A stretch of DNA of 64,000 nucleotides from Chersky-267 sp963744115 (GCA_963744115.1 CAVUSI010000003.1:1674001-1738000); one strand, 5' to 3'; counted from the first letter of the stretch, positions 25,732 to 35,293 are shown. Notes: generated by a model not told the origin, from the sequence alone. Program-made: numbers and translations.

Positions 25732-25807
25732 TGGTGCCGAGAGCCAGATTCGAACTGGCGACACCGCGATTTTCAGTCGCGTGCTCTACCAACTGAGCTA
25801 TCTCGGC
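25732..25807 (-). tRNA. tRNA-Phe (anticodon GAA)
   Basis: Acceptor GCCGAGA/TCTCGGC with encoded CCA; anticodon loop CTGAAAA between CGCGA and TCGCG gives GAA. Confidence 0.95.
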
Positions 25808-25873
25808 CCGAAGGCCTGACCAGGCTGGCCGCCCGTCGGCGTGGCGGAGGATACCACGGGCTCCGAACGGCCT

Positions 25874-26869
25874 TCAACCGACGGCATCCCCCCGCGGGGC
25901 GGCGAGCTCCTCGGCGGTGGAGCCGACCGGCGGCTGGCCGCGCAGCTCGCGGAGCCGGTTGATCCGGTCGAGCAACGGCGGGTGGGTCGAGAACCAGGCG
26001 CTCGGCTCGCCGCCGCCGTCGGAGGCCTTCATGATCGGGTTCGTGAAGTAGAGGTGCTGCGTCGCCCGGTTGGCGACCTCGAGGACCTCGGTATCGCCGG
26101 CGATCGTCGCCAACGCGCGCTCCAGGCCGATCGGGTTCCGGGTCAGCTCGACCGCCGAGGCGTCGGCGAGGTACTCACGCTGCCGGCTCACCGCGAGCTG
26201 GACGAGCTTGGCGAAGAACGGGGCCAGGACCGCCAGGACGAGGGCGACGGCGAAGATGACGGCCTGCAGGCCTCCCCCGCCCCGGTCGCTGCTGCTCGAT
26301 CGTCCGCGACCGCCCCAGAACGTGAACCGGAGGAAGAAGTCGGCCAGCAGCGCGATGCTCCCGACCATCACCCCCACCAGCAGCGAGAAGCGGATATCGA
26401 AGTTGCGGACGTGCGACAGCTCGTGCCCGATGACCCCCTGGACCTCCTCCCGGTCCATCCTGGTCAGCAGTCCGGTCGTGACGGCGATCGACGCGTGCTG
26501 CGGGTCCCGTCCGGTCGCGAAGGCGTTCATCGACGTGTCGTCGATGACATAGACCTTCGGTGGCGGGATGTCCGCCGCGATCGTCAGCTCGCGGATGACG
26601 TTGAACAGCTGGGGCGCCTCCTCCTCGGTGATCTCCCGGGCGCCCGACGCCGCGAGGACGATCGCATCGCCCTTGTAGTAGGAGACCATCGAGGCGGCCA
26701 GACCGATGACGATCGCGACCACCGTGGCACCGATCGCCCCCGACAGCGACCCCGTGAGGGCGTAGCCGATCGACAGGCCGAGGACGCCGAGGATCGCCAC
26801 CAGCCCGAGCCCGAGCAGGAACGAATCCCGCTTGTTGGCGGAGATCTGGCTGTAGAAGGTCGAAGCCAC
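25874..26869 (-). CDS. htpX: Membrane zinc metalloprotease HtpX homologue
   Basis: 331 aa M48-family protease that degrades misfolded membrane proteins. Two N-terminal TM segments (17-37, 42-63), the zinc site GHELSHVRNFDIR (HELSH) near residue 147, two more TM segments (160-178, 203-225), and the third zinc ligand Glu in REYLADASAVEL. GTG start with GGAGGG just upstream. lemA lies 34 nt upstream in the same direction; htpX-lemA pairing is widespread and suggests a joint envelope-stress role. Confidence 0.93.
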   Translation of the reverse strand: MASTFYSQISANKRDSFLLGLGLVAILGVLGLSIGYALTGSLSGAIGATVVAIVIGLAASMVSYYKGDAIVLAASGAREITEEEAPQLFNVIRELTIAADIPPPKVYVIDDTSMNAFATGRDPQHASIAVTTGLLTRMDREEVQGVIGHELSHVRNFDIRFSLLVGVMVGSIALLADFFLRFTFWGGRGRSSSSDRGGGGLQAVIFAVALVLAVLAPFFAKLVQLAVSRQREYLADASAVELTRNPIGLERALATIAGDTEVLEVANRATQHLYFTNPIMKASDGGGEPSAWFSTHPPLLDRINRLRELRGQPPVGSTAEELAAPRGDAVG

Positions 26870-26903
26870 TGGCCCTCCGGTCTACCTCGACCGGATGCGC
26901 GCC

Positions 26904-27467
26904 CTAGCGGAGCTGGACGGCCGGAACCTGGTCGGCTTCAGGCTCCGCGTCGAAGAAGTCGCGCTTGAGGAAGCCCATCATCCCCGCGATCAGGACCGCC
27001 GGGAACGTCTGGATCGCGGTGTTGAAGTCGAGGACCGAGGCGTTGTAGTGCTGGCGCGAGAACGAGATCTGGTTCTCGGTCGTGGTCAGCTGCTCCTGGA
27101 GGGCGAGGACGTTCTCGTTGGCCTTGAGCTGGGGATAGTTCTCCACGACGGCGAACAGGGAGCGCAGGGCCCCGGTCAGGACGTTCTCCGCCTGGGCCTG
27201 CTCGGCGGTCCCCTTGGCACCCGCGGCGATCGCCCCGGCCCGGGCCTCGGTGACCTTGGTCAGGACGTCCTGCTCGAAGTCCATGTAGCCCTTGACCGCG
27301 TTGACCAGGTTCGGGATGAGGTCGTGGCGCCGCTTGAGCTGGACCTCGATCTGGGCGAGCGCCTCGTCGACCCGATTGCGCTTTCCGACGAGCCCGTTGT
27401 ACAGGACGATCAGGAAGCCGACGATCGCGACGACGATGATGATGACGATGATCAGGAGCGGTGTCAT
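26904..27467 (-). CDS. lemA: LemA family membrane protein
   Basis: 187 aa. One N-terminal TM helix (4-23), then the LemA coiled-helical domain with YNGLVGKRNRVDEALAQIEV, QLKRRHDLIPNLVNAVKGY and ENYPQLKANENVLALQEQL, all diagnostic. A strong Shine-Dalgarno GGAGGAGG precedes the ATG. Biochemical role is unsettled; it is usually linked with HtpX, encoded directly downstream. Confidence 0.93.
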   Translation of the reverse strand: MTPLLIIVIIIVVAIVGFLIVLYNGLVGKRNRVDEALAQIEVQLKRRHDLIPNLVNAVKGYMDFEQDVLTKVTEARAGAIAAGAKGTAEQAQAENVLTGALRSLFAVVENYPQLKANENVLALQEQLTTTENQISFSRQHYNASVLDFNTAIQTFPAVLIAGMMGFLKRDFFDAEPEADQVPAVQLR

Positions 27468-27646
27468 GGTCCTCCTCCGGGGTCGCGCGACAGAGCACGC
27501 CGCTTCACGAGTCTAGCAGGGGCCGCGCGGGTCGCAGTGCCGCCTGCCGACCGGCGGCACGGTTGGTGGTCCGAAGTCGCGGGCTCTCCCAGCGACTCGG
27601 GGCCGGCGGGAGTACGGTGACGGCAGGCCGTAGGAGTCGACCCAAG

Positions 27647-27751
27647 ATGCCCACCGTCGGTCCGCTCGAGCTTCTGATCATCCTGCTCATCGTCGGGATC
27701 TTCGTCGCGCCGATCGTCCTCGTCGTCGCGATGGTCCGTCGCCGTCGATAG
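27647..27751 (+). CDS. Micro membrane protein (34 aa)
   Basis: MPTVGPLELLIILLIVGIF then a second hydrophobic stretch and a MVRRRR cytoplasmic end. The GPLELLIILLIV start resembles the TatA-like opening of small single-span proteins. TAGGAG lies 10 nt before the ATG at 27647. Too short for domain assignment; positive-inside C-terminus supports a real membrane peptide. It lies between divergent lemA and the AlkZ-like gene. Confidence 0.5.
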   Translation: MPTVGPLELLIILLIVGIFVAPIVLVVAMVRRRR

Positions 27752-27817
27752 CCTGTCGGGGCCGCAAGGCGAGACCCGAACTCGCTCGGATCCTGAAGCG
27801 CAGATGAGACGCACGAC

Positions 27818-28841
27818 GTGACGAGGGCCCGGCTCGAGCTCACGCGCGATCAGATCCTCACCTACCGACGCTCGGTCAACGCTCTCGACGAGCGGCTGCC
27901 ATCGGGTCCCGCTGCTCTCAGGCGAGCGGCCTGGGCCGGCCTGCAGGACAGCACGCCGCGAGCGGCCCTCCACTCGATCCATGCCCGTGTCCACGGGACC
28001 GGACCGGACACGTGGGAGGACCCATCGCTCGTCCAGCTGTGGGGGCCACGGTTCAGCGCCTACGTCGTGGCGGCGCGCGATCTAGCCGTATTCTCGCTCG
28101 GCCGGCTCCCGGACGCCGTCGCGGGGCGGCGTCGTGCGGAGGACACCGCCCGCCGGCTCGACGCCTACCTCGACGGCCGACGGATCGCCTACGGGGAGGC
28201 GGGGCGCGGGCTCGGTGAGCACCCGAACGGCCTCCGGTATGCGGCGCCCACTGGTACGGTGCTGATCCGCTGGGACGGGGCAGGCCAGCCCATCGTGTGG
28301 ACCGTGCCGCCACCGGATGTCGACCCCGTCGACGCGCGCCTCGAGCTCGCACGACGATACCTGCACATCTTCGGTCCGGCGACGCTCGCGGGGTTCACTC
28401 AGTGGGCCGGGATCAGGCCGGCGGACGGCCGCGCCGCGTTCGACGCGCTCGTCGGATCCCTGACTGCGGTGCGGACGCCCGTCGGCGATGCGTGGATCCT
28501 GAGCCGCGACGAGCCGACGTTGGGCGCCCCCGACGGACCGGCGGCGTTCGTGCGACTGCTCCCGAGCGGGGACACGTACTTCCTCCTGCAGGGAGCCGAT
28601 CGGGAGCTCCTCGTGCCTGACCTCGGACCACCGTCGTGCGCTCTGGACCCCCCGCGTCTGGCCCGGCGCCGTGCTCGTGGATGGCGAGATCGCCGGGACG
28701 TGGAGACGCGCGCAGGCCGACGTCACGATCGCGTCGTGGCGCCCGCTCTCGCCTGCGCGGCGTGCGGCCGTGGAGGCGGAGGCTGCCTCACTGCCACTGC
28801 CCGGTGTCCGGCAGCCCGTCCGGGTCCGCTGGGACGACTGA
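27818..28841 (+). CDS. AlkZ-like winged-helix DNA-binding protein (HTH_42), interrupted by a one-base frameshift
   Basis: GTG start. The first frame reads LTRDQILTYRRSVNALDERL, the family pattern HIFGPATLAGFTQWAGIRP and SGDTYFLLQGADRELLVPD. The frame then fails, but removing one C of the CC at 28621-28622 gives DHRRALWTPRVWPGAVLVDG, GEIAGTWRRAQADVTIASW and a stop at 28839-28841, a complete family C-terminus. Corrected length is about 340 aa. AlkZ-type proteins unhook interstrand crosslinks as glycosylases through a QxQ motif; I do not see a clear QxQ, so enzymatic activity is uncertain. Confidence 0.7.
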
Positions 28842-28893
28842 CAACGGCCTGCCTGCCGGAGTCGCCAGTCGCCGGCGGCGCCCGGGTCGAGCG

Positions 28894-29277
28894 CTACGGA
28901 ACCACCCAGTCGGACAGCCGGATGGCCCGTTCCACGCAGACGGGCGGCGGGATCCGGGCGACCAGATGACCGTCCAGCGAGCGGGCGATGATGTCTCCCG
29001 TCGTGCACGATGCGTCGGCCGGGACGCCCCATCGGACGAGGTCGAATGAGAAGGTCCTCGTCGCTCCGGGTTCGAGCCGGCCGCCGGGCATCTCGCCATC
29101 CTTCAGGTAGACGATCTCGACCGGGTCCGACAGATCGCTCCGGATCGTCACCCCGACCGGCCTCTCGATGATGCAGCCTGCCAGGAGTAGGGGCAGAACG
29201 AGCATCATGAACGCGGTTCGTGGAACCGCCCCCACTCCTGGCCGGCGACGTCGTGTCGTTGACCGCAGGCTTCGCAT
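28894..29277 (-). CDS. Predicted lipoprotein
   Basis: About 127 aa from the ATG at 29277; a start at 29208 is also possible. An Arg-rich n-region (RRRRPG) leads to FMMLVLPLLLAGC, a signal peptide with an LAGC lipobox, so Cys is the predicted lipidated residue cleaved by LspA. The mature part (about 95 aa) has VGVTIRSDLSDPVEIVYLKD and a Cys pair later. No domain recognised; it could be a small beta-rich envelope protein. Confidence 0.6.
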   Translation of the reverse strand: MRSLRSTTRRRRPGVGAVPRTAFMMLVLPLLLAGCIIERPVGVTIRSDLSDPVEIVYLKDGEMPGGRLEPGATRTFSFDLVRWGVPADASCTTGDIIARSLDGHLVARIPPPVCVERAIRLSDWVVP

Positions 29278-29391
29278 GCTGGGAGGCTGCCCGAGTGGCG
29301 CCGTCGGCGTCACGACCTGATGGTCCCTTGGGTGCCGGACTGCCGACCTGTCGCGCCCGGGCGCGGTCGGAACGTGCGCTCAAGAAGACGG

Positions 29392-29465
29392 TGGGCGGTG
29401 AGGGACTCGAACCCCCGACATCCTCGGTGTAAGCGAGGCGCTCTGACCGACTGAGCTAACCGCCC
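29392..29465 (-). tRNA. tRNA-Val (anticodon UAC)
   Basis: Acceptor GGGCGGT/ACCGCCC; anticodon loop CTTACAC gives UAC. The 3' flank reads ACCG, so CCA is not fully encoded. Confidence 0.95.
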
Positions 29466-29579
29466 GCAGGGGCAGGATACCGCCGCGGTCCCGAGCCTCG
29501 AACCGCCCGCGATCCGCGAACCCGCCCCGGAATCGGAACGGCGGTCCGGGTCGGACCGCCGTCGGGATCAGTGCGGGAG

Positions 29580-29664
29580 TGGTGCCCAGGCCGGGACTTG
29601 AACCCGGATGAGTTGCCTCATACGCCCCTCAAACGTACGCGTATACCAATTCCGCCACCTGGGC
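29580..29664 (-). tRNA. tRNA-Leu (anticodon GAG)
   Basis: Acceptor GCCCAGG/CCTGGGC with encoded CCA and a long variable arm; stem TACGT/GCGTA encloses TTGAGGG, giving GAG. Confidence 0.92.
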
Positions 29665-29694
29665 ATCGCACGCTGTCTGAGGCTCGGTCGAGGG

Positions 29695-29781
29695 TGGTAC
29701 CGAGGAAGGGATTTGAACCCATACGCCCTTGCGGACACTAGCTCCTGAAGCTAGCGCGTCTACCGATTCCGCCACCTCGGC
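29695..29781 (-). tRNA. tRNA-Leu (anticodon CAG)
   Basis: GCCGAGG pairs with CCTCGGT (one G-U) plus encoded CCA; stem CTAGC/GCTAG encloses TTCAGGA, giving CAG. Third leucine tRNA in the window. Confidence 0.94.
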
Positions 29782-29809
29782 GAGAGTCCCAGGCGACGGA
29801 AGAGCGCGC

Positions 29810-31705
29810 TCAACCGCCGTCAGCGAGGCGCCATGATAGCACGTCCCAGAACCGGTCACTGGCGTCGCCGAGCTCGCGGATGGCCTGTCCCTTGACCCGA
29901 TCGGAGACCACCACGAGCTCGTCGCGGAAGGCCAGCGGCAGGATGTAGTCCTTGGCCACCAGCCGGGCCTGGAGCTTGGTGTACGCCGCCTTGCGAGCCG
30001 CTTCGGAGCCGGGCGCGCGGGCATGGATCAGATCTCGGTCGAGGGCGACATCCTGGATCCCGCTGAAGTTCGAGCCCCCCTTCGCGACCTGGGTGGACGC
30101 CAGGAGCGGGTACAGGTCGGGGTCGAGCCCGATCGTGACGTCGATCGCGGCGGACTGGAACTTGCCGGCCCGCAGCCGGTCCTGGACGAACTCCGTCGGC
30201 GGCAGACCGGTGACCGTCGTCTGCAGCCCGAACCGCTGCCAGTCCTTTGCCACCGCCTCGGCCGCGGCCATCGCGGTCGGGTTCGTGGCTCGATCGGGTG
30301 AGATCAGCTCCATCTGGAAGGGCTTCTTCGATCCCGGGACGGCCCAGCCGCCGGCCAGCCGTTTCCAGCCGGCCGCCTTCAGATCGGCGGCCGCTCGTTT
30401 GGGATCGAACCGGACCGGGCGGCTCGTCTTGGCGTCGAACGCCCACGACGACGGCGGGATGAGCGAGTCGGCCCGTGACGCCGCACCGCCGAAGACGTCG
30501 TCGATGAGCGTCGCGCGGTCGATCGCCGCGAGCAGGCCGTGCCGGACGAGCGGCGATCGAAGCTCGCCGTTGCCGGGTCGCAGGTTGAGCGCGATCGCCG
30601 TCAGGGTCGTTCGCGGATAGCTGAGCAGGCGATTGCCCGGCTGCGCCGCGAGCTGAGCCGCCACGTCGGGCGGGAGCCCCGAGGCGGCGTCGAGGAGTCC
30701 TGCGCGGTACGCGTCGGCGAGAGCCGCCGCGTCCGGGAAGAACGACATCTCGATGCCCGGGAGCTGAGCCTCGGGTCGCGTCGTCGGGACCGGCGTCGGC
30801 GCCGGAGTGGGCCTCGGCGTGGCCTGCGGCGAACCGGCGGGCTTCGGGGAACCCTTCGCCGTCGAGGTCGGCTCCGGCGTCGCGGTCGACGTGGGCTCGG
30901 GCGTCGGCGTCGGCTCGGGCGTGGCTGCGACCGGTGTCGGACTCGCCTCGCCGCTCGGCGTGTCGGATCCGGCGCCGGGGTCCGCCGCCGGGATGTCGGC
31001 CGCACTGGCCGGGACGAGACTGGCGGATCCGGCGTTCCACGACGTCAGGACGAACGGGCCCGAACCGACCGGCTGGAGGCTGAACGGATCGTCAGCCAGC
31101 GTCTCGATCGGAGCCTCGTCCAGGAGATGGGCCGGCAGGAGACCGACGGTCGCGGCCTGGAGGAACCCTCCGATCGGGGTCGTGAGCTCGAACCTGACGG
31201 TCTTGTCGTCGATGGCGGTCACGTTCACCTCGCGCCACGACGACCCGAGCGGCCCGGTGTAGCTGGGATCCTTGAGGACGTTGACGGTGTAGACGACGTC
31301 GGCCGAGGTCACCGGTACCCCGTCCTGCCAGGAGGCATCGTCGCGGATCGTGAACGTCCACGTCTTGCCCTTGTCGTCGACGCTCCAGCCCGACGCGAGG
31401 TCGGGCCGGTAGGTGCCATCCGGGCCGAGCGCGACGAGGCCGCTGAAGATGAGCGCGGCGAGGTCGCGATCCGCCTGGGTCCGGGCGGTCAGCGGGTTGA
31501 TCGAGCTCGGGCGACCGATCGTCCCTTCCCGGTAGACCACGTCCGCGGCCGGTGTCGGCCCGAGGGACGGCGGTGGGGCGGACTCACCCGGGAGCGGCAC
31601 CGTCTGGGCGGTGCCGCTCGACGACCCCGGCAGCACGACGGCGACCGACAGGGCGATGAGCAGGACACCCAGGACAGCGACGATCCCGCGGTCGCGATTG
31701 GTCAA
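29810..31705 (-). CDS. Oligopeptide-type ABC transporter substrate-binding protein
   Basis: 631 aa, TTG start with GGAGG 9 nt upstream. N-terminal hydrophobic anchor/signal (8-27) without a lipobox Cys. SBP_bac_5 features: REGTIGRPSSINPLTARTQA, SDVVYTVNVLKDPSYTG, WTFTIRDDASWQDGVPVTS, FDPKRAAADLKAAGWK. A roughly 75-residue Pro/Thr/Glu insertion (TPEPTPTPEPTSTATPEP type, residues about 240-310) interrupts the fold. Such proteins deliver peptides or other ligands to Opp/Dpp permeases, but no permease or ATPase genes are adjacent, so the partner is unknown. It follows secG by 70 nt. Confidence 0.88.
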   Translation of the reverse strand: MTNRDRGIVAVLGVLLIALSVAVVLPGSSSGTAQTVPLPGESAPPPSLGPTPAADVVYREGTIGRPSSINPLTARTQADRDLAALIFSGLVALGPDGTYRPDLASGWSVDDKGKTWTFTIRDDASWQDGVPVTSADVVYTVNVLKDPSYTGPLGSSWREVNVTAIDDKTVRFELTTPIGGFLQAATVGLLPAHLLDEAPIETLADDPFSLQPVGSGPFVLTSWNAGSASLVPASAADIPAADPGAGSDTPSGEASPTPVAATPEPTPTPEPTSTATPEPTSTAKGSPKPAGSPQATPRPTPAPTPVPTTRPEAQLPGIEMSFFPDAAALADAYRAGLLDAASGLPPDVAAQLAAQPGNRLLSYPRTTLTAIALNLRPGNGELRSPLVRHGLLAAIDRATLIDDVFGGAASRADSLIPPSSWAFDAKTSRPVRFDPKRAAADLKAAGWKRLAGGWAVPGSKKPFQMELISPDRATNPTAMAAAEAVAKDWQRFGLQTTVTGLPPTEFVQDRLRAGKFQSAAIDVTIGLDPDLYPLLASTQVAKGGSNFSGIQDVALDRDLIHARAPGSEAARKAAYTKLQARLVAKDYILPLAFRDELVVVSDRVKGQAIRELGDASDRFWDVLSWRLADGG

Positions 31706-31775
31706 TGTGTTGGCCTCCGACGAGCGCTCACGCCGCGTCGTCCGACGGGTCGCCCATCTCCGGGCGATCGGCTCG

Positions 31776-32012
31776 TCAGGTCGACGGGGTCGTGGTGTAG
31801 AGCGCGAATGAGGCCAGCGAGAACGTGACGAACAGGATCATCAGGACGATCGTGAACTGCCACAGTCGTCGTTCGACGCCGCGGCGACTCCGGTAGACCG
31901 CGTTGTCGCCGCCGAACGCGCCGGACAGGCCGGTACCCCGAGCCTGGAGCAGGATCGAGACCATCAGGGCGATGCCGATGACGATCTGGCCGACGGCGAA
32001 GAGCGGATTCAC
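31776..32012 (-). CDS. secG: Preprotein translocase subunit SecG
   Basis: 78 aa with two TM helices (6-24, 51-73) and the SecG core LLQARGTGLSGAFGGDNAVYRSRRGVE between them. The GTG at 32012 overlaps the gpmI stop (GTGA); the long frame extending to 32645 is out of phase with gpmI and rejected. secG after tpiA-gpmI is a common order in Gram-positives. SecG completes the SecYEG channel. Confidence 0.92.
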   Translation of the reverse strand: MNPLFAVGQIVIGIALMVSILLQARGTGLSGAFGGDNAVYRSRRGVERRLWQFTIVLMILFVTFSLASFALYTTTPST

Positions 32013-33637
32013 GGACGCGCAGACCTCAGTCTTGAAGGGCGGTCGGATGGTAGCACAGGCTCGAGCAGCGAGTGCCCCACGACGCCCGGCCAGGCCGGCA
32101 GCCCGGCGAGCTCGAGGATGGTCGGGGTGACGTCGGCCAGGACGCCGTCGTGGAGGCGTCGGCCGACCACCGCCCGGCCGACCGCCGCGATCGGGACCGG
32201 GTTGAGCGAGTGGGCAGTGACCGGGGCCCCGGCGGCGTCCCGCATGGCGTCGGCGTTGCCGTGATCGGCGGTGACCAGCAGGACGGACCCGGTCGCGTCC
32301 GGCGCGTCGCGGCCCACGGCGTCGATCGCCTCCACCACCCGGGCGAGGCAGGTGTCGATCGTCGCCAGGGCGCGCAGCGTGGCGTCCCAGTCGCCCGTGT
32401 GGCCGACCATGTCCGGGTTGGCGTAGTTGGCCACGATGAAGTCGTAGGTCCCCGAACCGATCGCGGCGACGAGGGCATCGGTCACTCCCGGCGCGCTCAT
32501 CTCGGGCTGCAGGTCGTAGGTCGCGACCTTCGAGCTCGGGACCAGGATCCGGTCCTCGCCCGGCCAGGCCGCCTCCCGGCCGCCGTTGAAGAAATACGTC
32601 ACGTGGGCGTACTTCTCGGTCTCCGCGACGTGGAGCTGTCGCCAACCGGCCGCCGAGATCGCGCCGGCCAGCGAAGGCACCTCCTCCGGCGGGAACGCGA
32701 CCTCGACCGGCAGATCGCCCTCGTACTCGGTCATCGTCACGACCAGAAGGTCGCGGGGCGCCGGGGATCCGTCGGGGCCGGATCGATCGAACGCGCCGAA
32801 CTCGGGGTCCGCCAGGGCGTGGCTCAGCTCGCGGGCGCGATCGGCTCGGAAGTTGGCATGGACGATCGGGTCGCCGTCGCGGACCCGACCATCGACCCCG
32901 TCGATGACGGTGGGTCGGACGAACTCATCCGTCTCACCCCGGGCGAGGGCCGCCGAGATCGCTTCGCCGGCCGATGGGGCGCGCTCCCCCACCCCGTGGA
33001 CGATCGCCGCATAACCGAGGGCGACCCGCTCCCAGCGCTTGTCGCGATCCATCGCGTAGTAGCGTCCGCCGACGGTCGCGATCCTGGCGTCGGGATGGGC
33101 CGTCGCGAGACGCCGCTCCAGGTCGGTGACGAACCCCGCGGCCGAGCTCGGTGGCGTGTCGCGACCGTCGAGCAGGGCGTGGATCCGCACCTCGGGAACG
33201 CCTCGACGGGCGGCGAGCTCGACCAGGGCCACCAGGTGGCGGTCGTTGGCGTGCACCCCGCCGGGGCCGATCAGGCTGATGAGATGGAGCCGCCCGCCGG
33301 GATGCGCCGCGCGATCGCACGCCGCGATGAGCGCCGGCCGTTCGAAGAAGGACCCGTCGGCGAGGGCCGCATCGATCCGCGGCAGGTCCTGGAGGACGGG
33401 CTGGCCGGTCCCCAGGTTCAGGTGGCCGACCTCCGAGTTGCCCATCTGGCCCGGTGGCAACCCGACCGCGTCCTCCGATGCCCGCAGGACGGCGTGCGGC
33501 CAGCGCCCGAGCAGATCGCGCCAGGTCGGCATCGGTGCGGCTGCGACCGCATCCGACGCCAGATCGCGGCCCAGTCCGAACCCGTCGAGCACGACCAGGA
33601 CGATCGGTCGAGGCCGGTCGGGTCGTCCGGCCGTCAC
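32009..33637 (-). CDS. gpmI: 2,3-bisphosphoglycerate-independent phosphoglycerate mutase
   Basis: 542 aa Mn-dependent alkaline-phosphatase-fold enzyme interconverting 3- and 2-phosphoglycerate. VVLDGFG carries metal ligand Asp18; PPGQMGNSEVGHLNLGTG has the catalytic Ser68. HANDRH, ALLDGRDTPP, NYANPDMVGHTG and LVTADHGNAD hold the remaining substrate and metal residues. The GTG start overlaps the tpiA stop (GTGA), and secG overlaps its own stop, so tpiA-gpmI-secG are translationally coupled. Confidence 0.95.
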   Translation of the reverse strand: MTAGRPDRPRPIVLVVLDGFGLGRDLASDAVAAAPMPTWRDLLGRWPHAVLRASEDAVGLPPGQMGNSEVGHLNLGTGQPVLQDLPRIDAALADGSFFERPALIAACDRAAHPGGRLHLISLIGPGGVHANDRHLVALVELAARRGVPEVRIHALLDGRDTPPSSAAGFVTDLERRLATAHPDARIATVGGRYYAMDRDKRWERVALGYAAIVHGVGERAPSAGEAISAALARGETDEFVRPTVIDGVDGRVRDGDPIVHANFRADRARELSHALADPEFGAFDRSGPDGSPAPRDLLVVTMTEYEGDLPVEVAFPPEEVPSLAGAISAAGWRQLHVAETEKYAHVTYFFNGGREAAWPGEDRILVPSSKVATYDLQPEMSAPGVTDALVAAIGSGTYDFIVANYANPDMVGHTGDWDATLRALATIDTCLARVVEAIDAVGRDAPDATGSVLLVTADHGNADAMRDAAGAPVTAHSLNPVPIAAVGRAVVGRRLHDGVLADVTPTILELAGLPAWPGVVGHSLLEPVLPSDRPSRLRSARP

Positions 33638-34446
33638 CCGTGTCCGCCGGTCCGTGCCTCGGCCGTCAGGCCGGCCCTGGCGACGATGCCTGCCATCTCG
33701 TCGGGCTTGAGCGACGCCCCGCCGACGAGCGCCCCGTCGATCGCCGGTTCGCTGAGGAACTCGCCGATGTTCGCCGCGGTGACACTCCCCCCGTAGAGGA
33801 CCGGGATCGTCTCGGCGCTGGACGCGAGTCCACCGTCGGCCAAGGCTCGGCGGATGGTATCGGCCATCGCGGACGCGTCGGCCCCGGTGGCGTTGCGCCC
33901 GGTCCCGATGGCCCAGACGGGCTCGTAGGCGATGACCGTCCCGCTCGACGTCAGGTCGGTCGCCAGGTCCGCGGGCGCACCCTCGCCGAAGGTCTCGAGG
34001 ATCCCTCGGATCTGGCCGCTGACCACGGCGTCCGCGCGGCCGGCCTCGCGCTCGCTGAGCTGCTCGCCGACGCAGACGATCGGGCGGAGTCCGCCCTCGA
34101 CCGCCCGGCGGAGCTTCCGCCCGATCAGCGCATCCGTCTCACCGGCGTCGCGGCGACGCTCGGAGTGCCCGACGATGACCCACGACGCGAGTCCGACGAG
34201 CATCGGGACGCTCGTCTCGCCGGTGTACGCGCCGGTCAGCTCGTGATGGACGTTCTGGGCTCCGACCGCGACCCCCGTCCCGGCCAGGGCGTCGCGCACG
34301 GCTGCCAGACAGACGAACGGCGGACAGATGACCCGCTCGACCGGCCCGTCCACCCGCGTCCGTGCGGCGATCGTGGCGGCCAGCTCGGCGGCATCGGCGG
34401 GCGTGGTATGCATCTTCCAGTTGGCGGCGATGACGACGGGTCTCAT
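33634..34446 (-). CDS. tpiA: Triosephosphate isomerase
   Basis: 270 aa. AANWKMH (Lys11), VIVGHSERR (electrophile His94), AYEPVWAIGTG (catalytic Glu175), and VLYGGSVTAANIGE (phosphate loop) are all present. The ATG at 34446 lies 7 nt after the whiA stop. CATGAT stands 6 nt before the start, a weak match to the leaderless pattern, but it overlaps whiA and operon transcription is more likely. Confidence 0.96.
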   Translation of the reverse strand: MRPVVIAANWKMHTTPADAAELAATIAARTRVDGPVERVICPPFVCLAAVRDALAGTGVAVGAQNVHHELTGAYTGETSVPMLVGLASWVIVGHSERRRDAGETDALIGRKLRRAVEGGLRPIVCVGEQLSEREAGRADAVVSGQIRGILETFGEGAPADLATDLTSSGTVIAYEPVWAIGTGRNATGADASAMADTIRRALADGGLASSAETIPVLYGGSVTAANIGEFLSEPAIDGALVGGASLKPDEMAGIVARAGLTAEARTGGHG

Positions 34447-34453
34447 CGCCGAA

Positions 34454-35293
34454 TCATGCCAGAGCAGCGGCGCCCTCCGGGCGCTCCGCCAACCGCTCGA
34501 CCCGCTCGAGCGCCCGCTGGACCGTCGAGCGGTGGAGCTCGAGCCTGGTCGCGAGCTCGGCGAAGGTCGCCTCGGGCGTGTCGCGCCGCGCCGCCGCGAC
34601 GATCCGGACCACGTATGGCTGGTCGCCCAACCGGCCATCGGCCTCGAGCAGGTCGATCGCCCGAAGCTGCCGGGAGGAGGCGACGACCGCTCGCTGCAGG
34701 TTGGCCGACTCGGCATTGATGACCCGGTTGATGTCGCCGCGGAGGGCACGGGCCACCTGCCGGCTCTCGAGCTCCAGGATCGCCGAGCCGGCGCCGATGC
34801 GGCGGAGGAACGTCCCGATCGTATCCGCGCTCTTCCAGGTGACCACGCCCCGCCCGCGTCGCAGGCGCCACGAGGCGGGCATGCCGAGAGCGTCGAGACG
34901 GGCGGCGAGGACGGGCGCCTCGTCCGGCGCCACGACGAACTCGAGGTGGGCACGACCCGACGCCAGGCTGAGCGAGCCGCGGGCGAGGAACCGGCCGCGC
35001 AGCCAGGCGAGGCGGCAGTGGTCGGCTGCGCGGTCCCAGTCGAACGGCGGAGCGCCGGCGTCACCCTCCACGACCCGGACGTGCTTCGTCCGGCGCGGCG
35101 TCGCGAGCAACCGGCCGGCTTCGGTCGGCTCGCGTCCGAGGCGGACCGCGAGTCGCGCGACCGCCGCCTCGCGGGTGGCCAGCGCCGTCCCCAGGCCGGC
35201 CGACTCGGCCTCGCGATCGCAGGCTCGCCCGGGGACGATCGAGGCCAGCTCGGCCCGGATGGCACTGACGAGGTCACGATCCGTGCCGCTCAT
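34454..35293 (-). CDS. whiA: WhiA family DNA-binding regulator
   Basis: 279 aa. N-terminal pair of LAGLIDADG-like domains (CRLAWLRGRFLARGSLSLA, LEFVVAPDEAPVLAARLDAL) and a C-terminal helix-turn-helix (TPEATFAELATRLELHRSTVQRAL). The family signature RALRGDINRVINAESANLQR is intact. WhiA controls cell division or differentiation genes in Gram-positives. The rapZ-yvcK-whiA trio is conserved in that group. Confidence 0.93.
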   Translation of the reverse strand: MSGTDRDLVSAIRAELASIVPGRACDREAESAGLGTALATREAAVARLAVRLGREPTEAGRLLATPRRTKHVRVVEGDAGAPPFDWDRAADHCRLAWLRGRFLARGSLSLASGRAHLEFVVAPDEAPVLAARLDALGMPASWRLRRGRGVVTWKSADTIGTFLRRIGAGSAILELESRQVARALRGDINRVINAESANLQRAVVASSRQLRAIDLLEADGRLGDQPYVVRIVAAARRDTPEATFAELATRLELHRSTVQRALERVERLAERPEGAAALA

